64,000 bases of DNA, from positions 1,984,001 to 2,048,000 of the forward strand of contig JASGHY010000001.1 in NCBI GenBank assembly GCA_047602185.1, in the 5' to 3' direction. This document shows, one piece after another, positions 35,115 to 42,544 of the stretch (the stretch's first letter is position 1; each line of letters opens with the position of its first letter). Made by a program: the position numbers and the translations under genes. Origin of the DNA: PMP191F sp047602185. GTDB lineage: Bacteria > Bacteroidota > Bacteroidia > Chitinophagales > Chitinophagaceae. The notes under the pieces are model-generated. The model saw only the letters and a list, made by a program, of their open reading frames with translations, was not told the origin of the DNA and made no database searches.

Positions 35115-36110
35115 ATGAAGAAAACGACTGCTACATTTTTACTGGCGATGTGTGCCGTAAAGCTATGGGCGCAGGATAAACCTGCCGCACGTGCGCTTAC
35201 CATGGCAGAATATGACAAGGCGAAAAGTTTTGCTGTAAAGGACCTGGATAATGACACCTATGTAAAATTTGACAACGCGTACATTTTAGACAGGTACGAA
35301 AGCAGGAAACCTTACTTTATTACCGGCGATGATGGTAATAAAAAACGTATTGACCTGTACAAACTGATTGCCAAAGAAGGTATGCAGGAACTGGGCATCG
35401 TAGTCTTTTACACCAATGAAAAAGGCACCCTGTACAAAGCCTGTATGCCCAACTTTAATGCAGATGCCAAAGTATGGGAAAAGTATTTTGAAGACATTCA
35501 TGCTATTGATAAGCAGGAGGCCAATTTCGTATTGAAATTATCTTATGTATTGTCAAAAGAGTTTGGATTTCAACTGTACAAGGCAGCCAATGCCGGTAAA
35601 GACATGAGTAAAGAATCAGCCACTTATGGCAATGATATCTGTTTCCCCGGCACTATGGAAGTAGCAATGGCCAATGGCAGCAAAAAATTGTTGCGCGATA
35701 TCCATAGCGGCGACCAGATCATTACAGTAGATGCTGCTACTCAAAAGGCAACCACCGTTACCGTACAGGAGTTAACAACACATGAGGCGAAAAATTACGC
35801 TATCACCAACCTGTTACTGGTAAAGGCAACAGAAATGACCACCACTGAAGGTGTGGAAGTACAGTTACTGCAAAAAGAACTGCATGCCACACCTAACCAC
35901 CCGATGCACACTGCGGAAGGACAGAAAAAAATAGGTGAAGTAGCTACCGGCGATAAAGTTTTGTGTAAGAACGAAGTTTCCGGTCAGTATGAAACCTTTG
36001 TGGTATGGAATAAAACAGAAACTGCCGGCGGTGTTCAGAAAGTGTACAACATCGTAGCCAATGGCGGCAATACTTTTATGATGAATGATGTAATGGTTTT
36101 GCAAAAGTAA
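35115..36110 (+). CDS. Exported protein with C-terminal Hint (hedgehog/intein-type) domain
   Basis: 331 aa from ATG 35115, 46 bases after the aminotransferase. Signal peptide to about WAQ20. Residues 21-175 form an unrecognised domain (EYDKAKSFAVKDLDNDTYVK, KPYFITGDDGNKKRIDLYKL, GIVVFYTNEKGTLYKACMPN). Residues 176-331 look like a Hint domain: nucleophile Cys176 in CFPGTMEVAMANGSKK, block LLRDIHSGDQIITVD, the TxxH motif in ATPNHPMHT (His262) and the terminal VYNIVANGGNTFMMNDVMVL. The protein ends there without an intein-type C-terminal Asn or extein, as in hedgehog-like Hint proteins, so it would release or lipidate its N-terminal part rather than splice. Function not established. Confidence 0.75.
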   Translation: MKKTTATFLLAMCAVKLWAQDKPAARALTMAEYDKAKSFAVKDLDNDTYVKFDNAYILDRYESRKPYFITGDDGNKKRIDLYKLIAKEGMQELGIVVFYTNEKGTLYKACMPNFNADAKVWEKYFEDIHAIDKQEANFVLKLSYVLSKEFGFQLYKAANAGKDMSKESATYGNDICFPGTMEVAMANGSKKLLRDIHSGDQIITVDAATQKATTVTVQELTTHEAKNYAITNLLLVKATEMTTTEGVEVQLLQKELHATPNHPMHTAEGQKKIGEVATGDKVLCKNEVSGQYETFVVWNKTETAGGVQKVYNIVANGGNTFMMNDVMVLQK

Positions 36111-36130
36111 AACCAAGCAATACAAAAAGA

Positions 36131-36174
36131 AACAAGGCACAAGCAGGAAATATCCTTCTTGTGCCTTGTTCTTT
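36131..36174. terminator. Convergent terminator built from family N words
   Basis: Perfect 13-bp inverted repeat AACAAGGCACAAG / CTTGTGCCTTGTT (36131-36143 with 36158-36170) followed by CTTT, and one more N word before the pcm stop. It lies between the convergent Hint and pcm genes and can serve both. Confidence 0.65.
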
Positions 36175-36188
36175 ATAATCTTGTGCCT

Positions 36189-36845
36189 TTAATTATTTCT
36201 GCCTCCCAGCATTGGTACAAAAGAAAAGTTCTCAAATACTTCTTCCTGCAGGGTGCCATCAGCTTTTTTAGTAAGACGCAGCATGCGCTGTACATTTCCC
36301 TCTCCCACCGGTATTACCATTCTTCCGCCAACCTTTAACTGCTCTACCAGTTTGGGAGGAATAAAAGGAGCCGCCGCCGTAACAATGACCTTATCAAACG
36401 CAGCAAATTTGGGCAGTCCTTCAAAGCCATCTCCATAGAAATATTTGATACCGGGATATTTGCCACGCAACACAAAGTTCTTATGCTCGTCAAACATCTT
36501 TTTCTGTCGTTCAATGGTAAATACCTGTGCATTCATTTCGGCCAGTACAATGGCCTGGTAGCCGCTACCGGTACCAATTTCCAATACTTTTTCGTAGGGT
36601 TTAATTTCCAGTAACTGAGATTGGTAAGCAACCGTATAAGGTTGTGAGATCGTTTGTCCTTCTGCAATAGGAAATGCTTTGTCTTCATAGGCAACCTTAT
36701 CAAATGCAGAATCAAGAAAATAGTGGCGGGGAATATCCATAATAGCCTGTAATACCCGCTCATCAGTAATGCCTTTCTGCCGTAGCAGATCTACCAACTG
36801 TTTCCGCAGTCCTTTGTGTCTGTATGTATCTTCAAATGTTCTCAT
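36189..36845 (-). CDS. pcm: Protein-L-isoaspartate O-methyltransferase
   Basis: Methylates isoaspartyl residues of damaged proteins with SAM, allowing repair. 218 aa, family length. N-terminal half has the isoaspartate pocket VLQAIMDIPRHYFLDSAFDK and AEGQTISQPYTVAYQS; the Rossmann SAM site is KVLEIGTGSGYQAIVLAE; then YFYGDGFEGLP, FDKVIVTAAAPFIP and the C-terminal GGRMVIPVG. All motifs are intact. Preceded by a TATCTTTG -7 box. Divergent from an acyltransferase gene. Confidence 0.96.
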   Translation of the reverse strand: MRTFEDTYRHKGLRKQLVDLLRQKGITDERVLQAIMDIPRHYFLDSAFDKVAYEDKAFPIAEGQTISQPYTVAYQSQLLEIKPYEKVLEIGTGSGYQAIVLAEMNAQVFTIERQKKMFDEHKNFVLRGKYPGIKYFYGDGFEGLPKFAAFDKVIVTAAAPFIPPKLVEQLKVGGRMVIPVGEGNVQRMLRLTKKADGTLQEEVFENFSFVPMLGGRNN

Positions 36846-36853
36846 AAACGGCT

Positions 36854-36861
36854 CAAAGATA
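36854..36861 (-). promoter_or_regulatory. -7 box of the pcm promoter
   Basis: Reads TATCTTTG on the minus strand (exact TAnnTTTG), 8 bases before the ATG, so the leader would be very short or the true box lies further upstream. Confidence 0.35.
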
Positions 36862-36948
36862 TTAAAATGAGAACAGGATAGAATTTTTGATTATAAGATC
36901 AAAGTTGTAAGTTCAGGTTCAAAGTGTAAGGTATCAATTCACTCGCCT

Positions 36949-36956
36949 TATCTTTG
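36949..36956 (+). promoter_or_regulatory. -7 box of the acyltransferase promoter
   Basis: TATCTTTG, exact match to TAnnTTTG, 49 bases before ATG 37006. No strong -33 element. A few degraded A' words occupy 36895-36935 just upstream. Confidence 0.45.
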
Positions 36957-37005
36957 ACACTGACCATAAAACAATTGCTTGCTTTTTTGCAGCGCCCTAC
37001 ACAAC

Positions 37006-38103
37006 ATGAGTAATCAATTAAGTACTAAACCCCACTACCCGGTACTGGACGGACTAAGAGGTGTGGCAGCAGTAACAGTAGTGATCTTCCATCTGTTTGA
37101 AGCATTTGCCACCAGCCATTTTGACCAGGTCATCAATCACGGTTATTTAGCGGTAGATTTCTTTTTCCTGTTATCCGGCTTTGTTATTGGCTATGCCTAT
37201 GACGACCGTTGGCAGAAAATGACAGTAAAAGACTTTTTTAAGCGCAGGCTTATCCGCCTGCAGCCTATGGTAGTAATGGGCATGCTGATCGGCGGAGCTC
37301 TGTATTACTTCCAGGCAGGCGACTACTGGCCCATCATTGCACAAACACCCGTATGGAAAATGCTGCTGGTAATGATCATTGGTTGTACTGTATTACCGGT
37401 ACCCCTGTCTATGGATATCCGCGGATGGACTGAAATGCATCCCCTCGATGGCCCGGCATGGTCCCTATTCTTCGAATACATTGCCAATATTCTGTATGCA
37501 CTCATTGTCCGCAGGTTCTCAAAAGTTGCCCTCGGCATCCTGGTAGCATTATCTGCAGCATTCCTGGTACACATGGTTATCCCCAAAGGCGATGTAGTGG
37601 GCGGTTGGGCATTGGACGGGCCGCAATTACATATAGGGTTTGCACGATTGCTGTATCCTTTCTTTGCGGGCCTGCTGTTATCACGCACGGCGAAGCTTAC
37701 TGTTATAAAGAACTCGTTGTTATGGTGCAGCATCCTTTTAGTGGCAGCACTGGCAATTCCCCGCATTGGCGGACCAACTGCCGAATGGCAAAATGGTTTA
37801 TACGAGGCATTGGTGATCGTGATAGTTTTTCCACTTATCGTTTACCTGGGAGCCAGTGACGCTGCACACAAGTCCCCCTCAAAGCTTTGCAGGTTCCTGG
37901 GCGACATCTCCTACCCGCTTTACATTACGCATTACCCATTGGTATATACATTTACAGCCTGGGTAAAAGACAATAAAATTGCATTAAGCGACGCATACCT
38001 GCCGGGCCTCGGAGTAATGGCAGCTGCATTGTTAATAGCCTACGCCTCCTTTAAACTATATGATGTACCGGTAAGGAAATGGCTTACTAAAAAATACGCA
38101 TAG
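37006..38103 (+). CDS. Acyltransferase family 3 (OafA/YrhL-type) integral membrane protein
   Basis: 365 aa from ATG 37006. Ten predicted membrane helices. The family motif is clear: VLDGLRGVAAVTVVIFHLFE with the conserved Arg and catalytic His, then FFFLLSGFVIGYAYDDRW and FFKRRLIRLQPM. The middle conserved region is DGPAWSLFFEYIANILYAL. Such proteins O-acylate cell-surface polysaccharides or antibiotics, moving acyl groups across the inner membrane. Acceptor unknown; no glycan cluster is adjacent. Confidence 0.9.
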   Translation: MSNQLSTKPHYPVLDGLRGVAAVTVVIFHLFEAFATSHFDQVINHGYLAVDFFFLLSGFVIGYAYDDRWQKMTVKDFFKRRLIRLQPMVVMGMLIGGALYYFQAGDYWPIIAQTPVWKMLLVMIIGCTVLPVPLSMDIRGWTEMHPLDGPAWSLFFEYIANILYALIVRRFSKVALGILVALSAAFLVHMVIPKGDVVGGWALDGPQLHIGFARLLYPFFAGLLLSRTAKLTVIKNSLLWCSILLVAALAIPRIGGPTAEWQNGLYEALVIVIVFPLIVYLGASDAAHKSPSKLCRFLGDISYPLYITHYPLVYTFTAWVKDNKIALSDAYLPGLGVMAAALLIAYASFKLYDVPVRKWLTKKYA

Positions 38104-38286
38104 CAGGGTAAACCTGTCAGGCCTACGCAGCGAAGCAAAATTCCTTTTAAAAAGCAATTAGCCCACTCAGGCCACACCTGGCTGGTTAGCTCTTAAATCA
38201 ACAATTAATGCCTTCAATCTGTAATGCTTAATACCTGGAACAAACTGCATCATTGCAGGAGGCCCAGGTTTTAAAACCATTACAAA

Positions 38287-38883
38287 ATGAAAATAATCGT
38301 TGTAGGAGCATCCGGTACAATCGGCAAACAGGTTACCGGTGCTTTGGAAAAAGACCATACCATCATCAAAGTAGGTTCCAAAAGCGGCGATATCCGGGCA
38401 GATATCAGCTCACCGGAATCAATAGAGCAGTTATTTAAACAGGCAGGCCCGTTTGATGCGCTGGTCTCTACAGCAGGCGACGCCCATTTTGCGCCCCTGA
38501 AGTCGATGACAGATAAAGAATTCAGAATAGGCATCAATAGTAAACTGATGGGACAGATCAACCTGGTACTTATAGGTCAGCACTATATCAATCCCAAAGG
38601 TTCATTCACATTAACGGCAGGCGTATTGTCGCACGACCCTGTAATAGCAGGTTCCAATGCATCTGTTGCCAATGGTGGTATTGAAGCCTTTGTACGCGCA
38701 GCAGCTATTGAACTGGAGAATGGTGTTCGCATCAATGCGATCAGTCCCACCGTTGTGGAAGATTCACCTGGCTACTTCCCTTATTTTCCCGGTCATATCC
38801 CTGTAAGTATGAAGCAGGTAGAATACGGCTATCTCAAAAGCATCCTCGGAGCAGATACCGGAAAGGTGATCAAAGTACTTTGA
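38287..38883 (+). CDS. Short-chain dehydrogenase/reductase
   Basis: 198 aa, at the short end of the SDR family. N-terminal cofactor loop IIVVGASGTIGKQV (residues 3-16), VSTAGDAHFAPL (residues ~60), and C-terminal INAISPTVVEDSPGY. The usual YxxxK catalytic motif is not obvious: the region after SFTLTAGVLSHDPVIAGSNA reads SVANGGIEAF, so Tyr and Lys are absent. This variant occurs in a recognised SDR subgroup and may be atypical or non-catalytic. Flanked on both sides by AACCTGTCAGG-type repeats. Confidence 0.8.
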   Translation: MKIIVVGASGTIGKQVTGALEKDHTIIKVGSKSGDIRADISSPESIEQLFKQAGPFDALVSTAGDAHFAPLKSMTDKEFRIGINSKLMGQINLVLIGQHYINPKGSFTLTAGVLSHDPVIAGSNASVANGGIEAFVRAAAIELENGVRINAISPTVVEDSPGYFPYFPGHIPVSMKQVEYGYLKSILGADTGKVIKVL

Positions 38884-38998
38884 TAGCAGACCTGAAAGGT
38901 CTAAACAGAGCTTTGAAAATATATTAAAAAAGGTAATCGGTCTGGCGACCCAGACTTGTCAGGTCTGAGCCCATACGTAAGCTCTGATTACTTTTAAA
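38884..38998. repeat. ACCTGTCAGG-type palindromic repeats after the SDR gene
   Basis: AGACCTGAAAGGTCT (38886-38903 region) and CAGACTTGTCAGGTCTG (38950-38968 region), members of an AACCTGTCAGG family; another copy (AAACCTGTCAGGCCTAC) lies at 38108-38124 upstream of the SDR gene. The SDR is thus bracketed by related palindromes. Outer GGTAATC / GATTAC arms (about 38931 and 38988) enclose the larger unit. Confidence 0.55.
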
Positions 38999-39001
38999 AA
39001 C

Positions 39002-39033
39002 AAAAGCCTTCAGAGTTTCTCTGAAGGCTTTTT
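39002..39033. terminator. Bidirectional intrinsic terminator
   Basis: Perfect 14-bp stem AAAAGCCTTCAGAG / CTCTGAAGGCTTTT with loop TTT, between the convergent SDR and TlpA-fusion genes. A- and T-runs at both sides allow use from both strands. Confidence 0.9.
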
Positions 39034-39066
39034 CAATACCGCTACCGGCAGTTTGCATCAACGGCA

Positions 39067-40275
39067 TTACAATACTTTCTCGATCTCTTTATTTAGTTCC
39101 GTTTCATCGGCAAATGAGCCAACTTTCACAAACCTGATAATGTGATTCTTATCTGTTATCACTGTTGCAGGATAAGATGACACCCCATACTGCTTAATAA
39201 GGTGAGAGGCATCAATAATATGCTCAAAAGCAAATTGATTCTGCTTAAAGAATGGTTCCAGTTCCTTTGCATTACTGTAAGTAATGCTTACAAAAGAAAC
39301 ATTCTTTCCCTTATAGCGTGTAACCGCATTATTCAGGATAGGCATTTCTTTAATACAGGGACCACATTGCGTAAACCAGAAATTGATCACCATTGCCTTA
39401 TTACTATAATCTGAGGTTGAACTCTTCTGAACTCCATCACGACCTGTACCGCTAAATGCAACCAGGGTATCACCTATGGTAAAAGGATTGAACACAGTGC
39501 GCGTAACAACAAAGTTGTTGCCCGACATAGTAGTGGTGGTGGTAGCTGTACCGCGTGGAGCAGCCCTGCGGCTGTCAGACATTATTTCACCAATAGCCTT
39601 CATTCGTCCCTCTTCCGACACTTTGGTATAGGAACCTTCAGCCGGCAGTGGTATCCGTGCAAGACCAATATTGGTGTACAACGAATCCAGCAGGTATTCT
39701 CTTGTCGTTTCTACATCTACACCGCTGAACTTAACATTAGAAATAAAGTTGAAATGAACACTTACCGGAAGTCCCTTCAGTTCACGAAAGAAATTATCAA
39801 AACAACCATCCATACGATAAGCCGGTGCATACCATACCTGCACTTCTTCCGGCTGACCATCGACCTGTAATTTCATAATGGCCTTTTTACATTCAAAACC
39901 ACGGATGGTAGCACTTTCCTCTGTATAGGTAATAGCAGAAGGCTGTAACTTGATCTTACCCATATCCAGGAAGGGGCTTTTTACGGGTTCATCAAACACA
40001 TAGCCCGTACTATCTTTAGACATAAAGGCTAAGGGTGCAGATCCGTCGCATTTCGTTACGGTGAGCATATTAATGTTACGCTGTACTGTTTGTGCATGAT
40101 ATTCACCGGGAGCATAAGCAAAAATGTAAGGACTGGTAGTATAGCGTGGTGCGCCGCCATTAACTATACGCGTGTCTGTTACGCTATACACCAATGCTGC
40201 CTGTGGTAATGACTGCTGAGCTATAGATACAAAAGATGATGCCGAAAAGAACAAAGCCAGGGATAATATCTTCAT
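39067..40275 (-). CDS. Exported GLPGLI-like domain fused to a TlpA-type thioredoxin
   Basis: 402 aa. Signal peptide MKILSLALFFSASSFVSIAQ. Residues ~20-235 resemble the GLPGLI beta-rich domain of exported Bacteroidota proteins (ALVYSVTDTRIVNGG; TYTEESATIRGFECKKAIMK; VWYAPAYR; LKGLPVSVHF). Residues ~270-402 form a TlpA/AhpC-type thioredoxin: MVINFWFTQCGPCIKEMPIL with active-site CGPC at about residue 304, and a cis-Pro YPATVI. Acts in the periplasm or outer membrane, probably reducing disulfides. The combination of the two domains in one chain is unusual; the Thr-rich linker (RGTATTTTTMSG) separates them. Confidence 0.85.
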   Translation of the reverse strand: MKILSLALFFSASSFVSIAQQSLPQAALVYSVTDTRIVNGGAPRYTTSPYIFAYAPGEYHAQTVQRNINMLTVTKCDGSAPLAFMSKDSTGYVFDEPVKSPFLDMGKIKLQPSAITYTEESATIRGFECKKAIMKLQVDGQPEEVQVWYAPAYRMDGCFDNFFRELKGLPVSVHFNFISNVKFSGVDVETTREYLLDSLYTNIGLARIPLPAEGSYTKVSEEGRMKAIGEIMSDSRRAAPRGTATTTTTMSGNNFVVTRTVFNPFTIGDTLVAFSGTGRDGVQKSSTSDYSNKAMVINFWFTQCGPCIKEMPILNNAVTRYKGKNVSFVSITYSNAKELEPFFKQNQFAFEHIIDASHLIKQYGVSSYPATVITDKNHIIRFVKVGSFADETELNKEIEKVL

Positions 40276-40365
40276 TGTAGGGTGTTTGCTGCAAGTTAGA
40301 TCGCTGTACCATGATGACAGGTTAATTAAAGTTAATTAAGGTTAAAGTTATGAATGATAGCCAAA

Positions 40366-40735
40366 GAAGTACGGAAGACAAATATCGAATGTCGAATGCT
40401 GAATTTCGAAGGAAAGACAGTTAGCAGTTGACAAGTTGAAAGGTTGATAAGTTAACAAGGAAGTACGAAATACGAAGTTAGAAGTACGGAAGACAAAATA
40501 TCGAATGCAGAACTTTGAATATCGAATTTCGAAGGAAATGCAAGGAGCAATTGCAAATTGCCAACTGCCAATTTGTATTTCTCACGGCTCGTAACTCAAA
40601 GCTCGCAGCTTGTATTCGCTTTTCACGTTTGACTTTTCACGTTTCACGGACAGCCTCTCACCATTGACCATTCACTTGCTTCAGCCACTCACGACTGACG
40701 ACTCACGTCTCACGATTTCGCACCCCGAAACAGCA
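40366..40735 (+). repeat. Mosaic word-repeat block, most complete copy: F, E, D', L, F, E, D, I, C
   Basis: In a 533-base spacer on the minus-strand gene side. Order: F/E (40366-40412), D' (GACAGTTAGCAGTTGAC), L (TTGAAAGGTTGATAAGTTAA, 40435-40455), F (40463-40492), E (TATCGAATGCAGAACTTTG; 40498-40545), D (40550-40575), I (40580-40612), C words in many variants (CGCTTTTCACGTTTGAC; CTCACGACTGACGACTCACG; 40615-40725). The same order recurs at 43604-43925 and 57515-57775. Confidence 0.85.
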
Positions 40736-40755
40736 TCATGGTTCCAAAAGAAAAA

Positions 40756-40780
40756 CCCCGTCTGGCTATACCAAACGGGG
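40756..40780 (-). terminator. Intrinsic terminator of the small Lys/Ala-rich protein gene
   Basis: On the minus strand CCCCGTTTGG / CCAGACGGGG (10-bp stem with one G-U pair) followed by TTTTT (40755-40751). It lies 29 bases after the stop. Confidence 0.85.
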
Positions 40781-40808
40781 CTCGTATTCAAAACAATCTT
40801 GATACCGA

Positions 40809-41015
40809 TTAGTTTTTAGCAGGAGCAGCAGGTTTATCTTTTTTAGCGTGCTCAGCATGTTTGCCATCAGCTTTAGGAGCTTTTTTAGCAGTAGAATCGG
40901 CCGCTGCCTGAGTAGTTTTAGGTTTCTCTTTTTCCTTTTTAGCAGGTTTTTCCTGGGCAAAAGAAACTGCAGAAATAGTCATTAATAAAGCAGCAGAAAA
41001 CAGGAACTTTTTCAT
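40809..41015 (-). CDS. Small exported Lys/Ala-rich protein, function unknown
   Basis: 68 aa. Signal peptide MKKFLFSAALLMTISAVSFA, then an unstructured basic tail of Lys, Ala, Pro and Thr (EKPAKKEKEKPKTT, KKAPKADGKHAEHAKKDK). No Cys and no fold prediction. Has its own terminator, so it is probably a real, monocistronic gene. Similar tails occur in histone-like or cell-wall-interacting small proteins, but no family can be named. Confidence 0.75.
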   Translation of the reverse strand: MKKFLFSAALLMTISAVSFAQEKPAKKEKEKPKTTQAAADSTAKKAPKADGKHAEHAKKDKPAAPAKN

Positions 41016-41280
41016 AATACTTTGTGATTTTAGAAGACCAATATAGCGAGCTTATCGATGTATTTACCCTTCTGGTATAGCCGTTATCAATTCATTAACA
41101 AGCCATGCATTTTACACTAAGGAGATCTACGATACCTATCAAAACTTTATAATATGCTGATAATTGCCGGGGTACATACCTCAAAGAGTTAAATAAGAGG
41201 CTAAACTATCTCCGGTTTCTATAAACCAGGCTGTGCTTAAAACTGTTAAGTGTTTAACTATAATAAATAAAGCATCCATT

Positions 41281-41580
41281 ATGGAAAAGAGAGCGCATCA
41301 ATACAAACTCACGTTAGAATACCTGGAAGACAATAAAGGAGAAGCAGTGAACACAGAGCCGGTTACCCTTTTATTCGACAACCACGACGATATCTTTTCG
41401 ATCATAAAAAGACAGGAAGAAAGAGACCTTTTCGGTGATAAGAACCAGGCTGTTGAATTTGCAATCGGCCTGAAGCTATTCAGCGAAGTGATGCTGAAAA
41501 ATCGTAATAATCCCCTGTTCGAAGAGTTGGCACCCGCATTCGGCGCCTTTATGAAAAAATTGAAAGGTATACCACGCTAA
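41281..41580 (+). CDS. DUF3861 protein
   Basis: 99 aa from ATG 41281; a longer in-frame reading starts in non-coding sequence. Recognised by the family pattern HQYKLTLEYLEDNKGE, FDNHDDIFSIIKRQEERDLF and the C-terminal AIGLKLFSEVMLKNRNNPLF with FGAFMKKLKG. Cytoplasmic, function unknown. The exported dienelactone hydrolase gene starts 35 bases downstream, suggesting co-transcription. Confidence 0.88.
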   Translation: MEKRAHQYKLTLEYLEDNKGEAVNTEPVTLLFDNHDDIFSIIKRQEERDLFGDKNQAVEFAIGLKLFSEVMLKNRNNPLFEELAPAFGAFMKKLKGIPR

Positions 41581-41615
41581 GAACGTCTAACTTTAAACGA
41601 CAAAAATTTACCACT

Positions 41616-42365
41616 ATGAGTAAGATTCTGTTTACAGGAACCTTTCTATTATTATTTGGATCACTTTCCTCAATAGCACAAAACCTGAAACCCGTAAGCT
41701 ATGCTGATGGTTCTCAGAAATTAAACGGGCTGGTAACCTCCAATGCAGGTAAAAAGTTACCCGGCGTACTGGTATTACCCGCCTGGAAAGGCATAGATGA
41801 AGAAGCTAAAACGGCTGCCCTGGAACTGGAAAAACAGGGTTATATAGCCTTCGTTGCAGATATCTATGGAGAAGGCAATATCCCTGCAGACAATGCCTCT
41901 GCCGCTAAAATGGCCGGGCAATACAGGCAGGATTACAAGGCATATCAACAACGCATTTCACTGGCTTTGGAACAGTTAAAAAAAGCAGGTGCATTGCCCG
42001 ATAAAATTGCAGTGATCGGTTACTGCTTTGGAGGCACCGGCGCATTGGAAACAGCACGTGGCGGTTTACCAGTAGTTGGTGTGGTTTCCATTCATGGCGG
42101 CATTGCAAGAGCGGCAGACAGACCAAATGTTCCCATTGCTGCAAAAATGCTGGTTGAGAACCCTGCTGACGATGCAGGAGTAAAACCACAGGACCTCAGT
42201 AACCTCATTACTGAAATGAACGAGGGCAAGGCCGATTGGCAACTCATTACCTATGCACACAGCAAACACACTTTTACCGATCCCAAATCTCCCGATTACA
42301 ACGAGGTAATGGCCAAAAGAGCATGGCAGCACACGCTGTTCTTTCTGAAAGAAACCTTGAAATAG
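41616..42365 (+). CDS. Exported dienelactone hydrolase family protein
   Basis: 249 aa with a signal peptide (MSKILFTGTFLLLFGSLSSI). Alpha/beta hydrolase core with the DLH Cys nucleophile in GYCFGGTGALETA, Asp in ENPADDAGV and His in AHSKHTFTDPKSPDYN. Where the family usually has HG before the catalytic Asp, this protein has ENPADDAGV, so the acid position should be checked. Likely hydrolyses a lactone or ester in the periplasm; substrate unknown. Cotranscribed with DUF3861 and ended by a strong terminator. Confidence 0.88.
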   Translation: MSKILFTGTFLLLFGSLSSIAQNLKPVSYADGSQKLNGLVTSNAGKKLPGVLVLPAWKGIDEEAKTAALELEKQGYIAFVADIYGEGNIPADNASAAKMAGQYRQDYKAYQQRISLALEQLKKAGALPDKIAVIGYCFGGTGALETARGGLPVVGVVSIHGGIARAADRPNVPIAAKMLVENPADDAGVKPQDLSNLITEMNEGKADWQLITYAHSKHTFTDPKSPDYNEVMAKRAWQHTLFFLKETLK

Positions 42366-42387
42366 TCAACAACTCTATAGTTCCTTG

Positions 42388-42418
42388 TGGCCGGTGAAGA
42401 CACCGGCCATTTTCTTTT
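42388..42418 (+). terminator. Intrinsic terminator after the dienelactone hydrolase gene
   Basis: Perfect 9-bp stem TGGCCGGTG / CACCGGCCA (42388-42396 with 42401-42409), loop AAGA, then TTTTCTTTTT. The stem-loop matches the hairpin at 26046-26069 except for one compensating pair. Confidence 0.9.
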
Positions 42419-42457
42419 TATAACGATCAGATTCTTTCTCCCCCCCTCTCTAAAATT

Positions 42458-42494
42458 GACATTTTAAACAAACCCTTTTGACGTTTTAAACAAA
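42458..42494 (+). promoter_or_regulatory. Direct-repeat operator upstream of an SDR gene, candidate AraC-family site
   Basis: GACATTTTAAACAAA (42458-42472) and GACGTTTTAAACAAA (42480-42494) differ at one base and are spaced 22 bp, two helical turns, as in AraC-type operators. The second copy covers the position of the -33 element of the promoter whose -7 box is at 42516. The AraC-family gene at 43931 lies just beyond the SDR gene and is a natural candidate regulator. Confidence 0.6.
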
Positions 42495-42515
42495 GCCCTC
42501 TGTACAGGTGGTAGT

Positions 42516-42523
42516 TAATTTTG
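42516..42523 (+). promoter_or_regulatory. -7 box of the SDR gene
   Basis: TAATTTTG, exact match to TAnnTTTG, 21 bases before ATG 42545. There is no recognisable -33 TTTG; the direct-repeat operator occupies that region, consistent with activator-dependent transcription. Confidence 0.55.
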
Positions 42524-42544
42524 TTCTATCAAAAAATCAAAGAA

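Noticed and set aside
40610..40819. ORFs with recurring peptides such as LTTDDSRLTIS at 40610, 43760, 57659 and 20882
   Set aside because: These are translations of the C-type word repeats. The peptides recur only because the DNA repeats recur; the real genes start at downstream ATGs.
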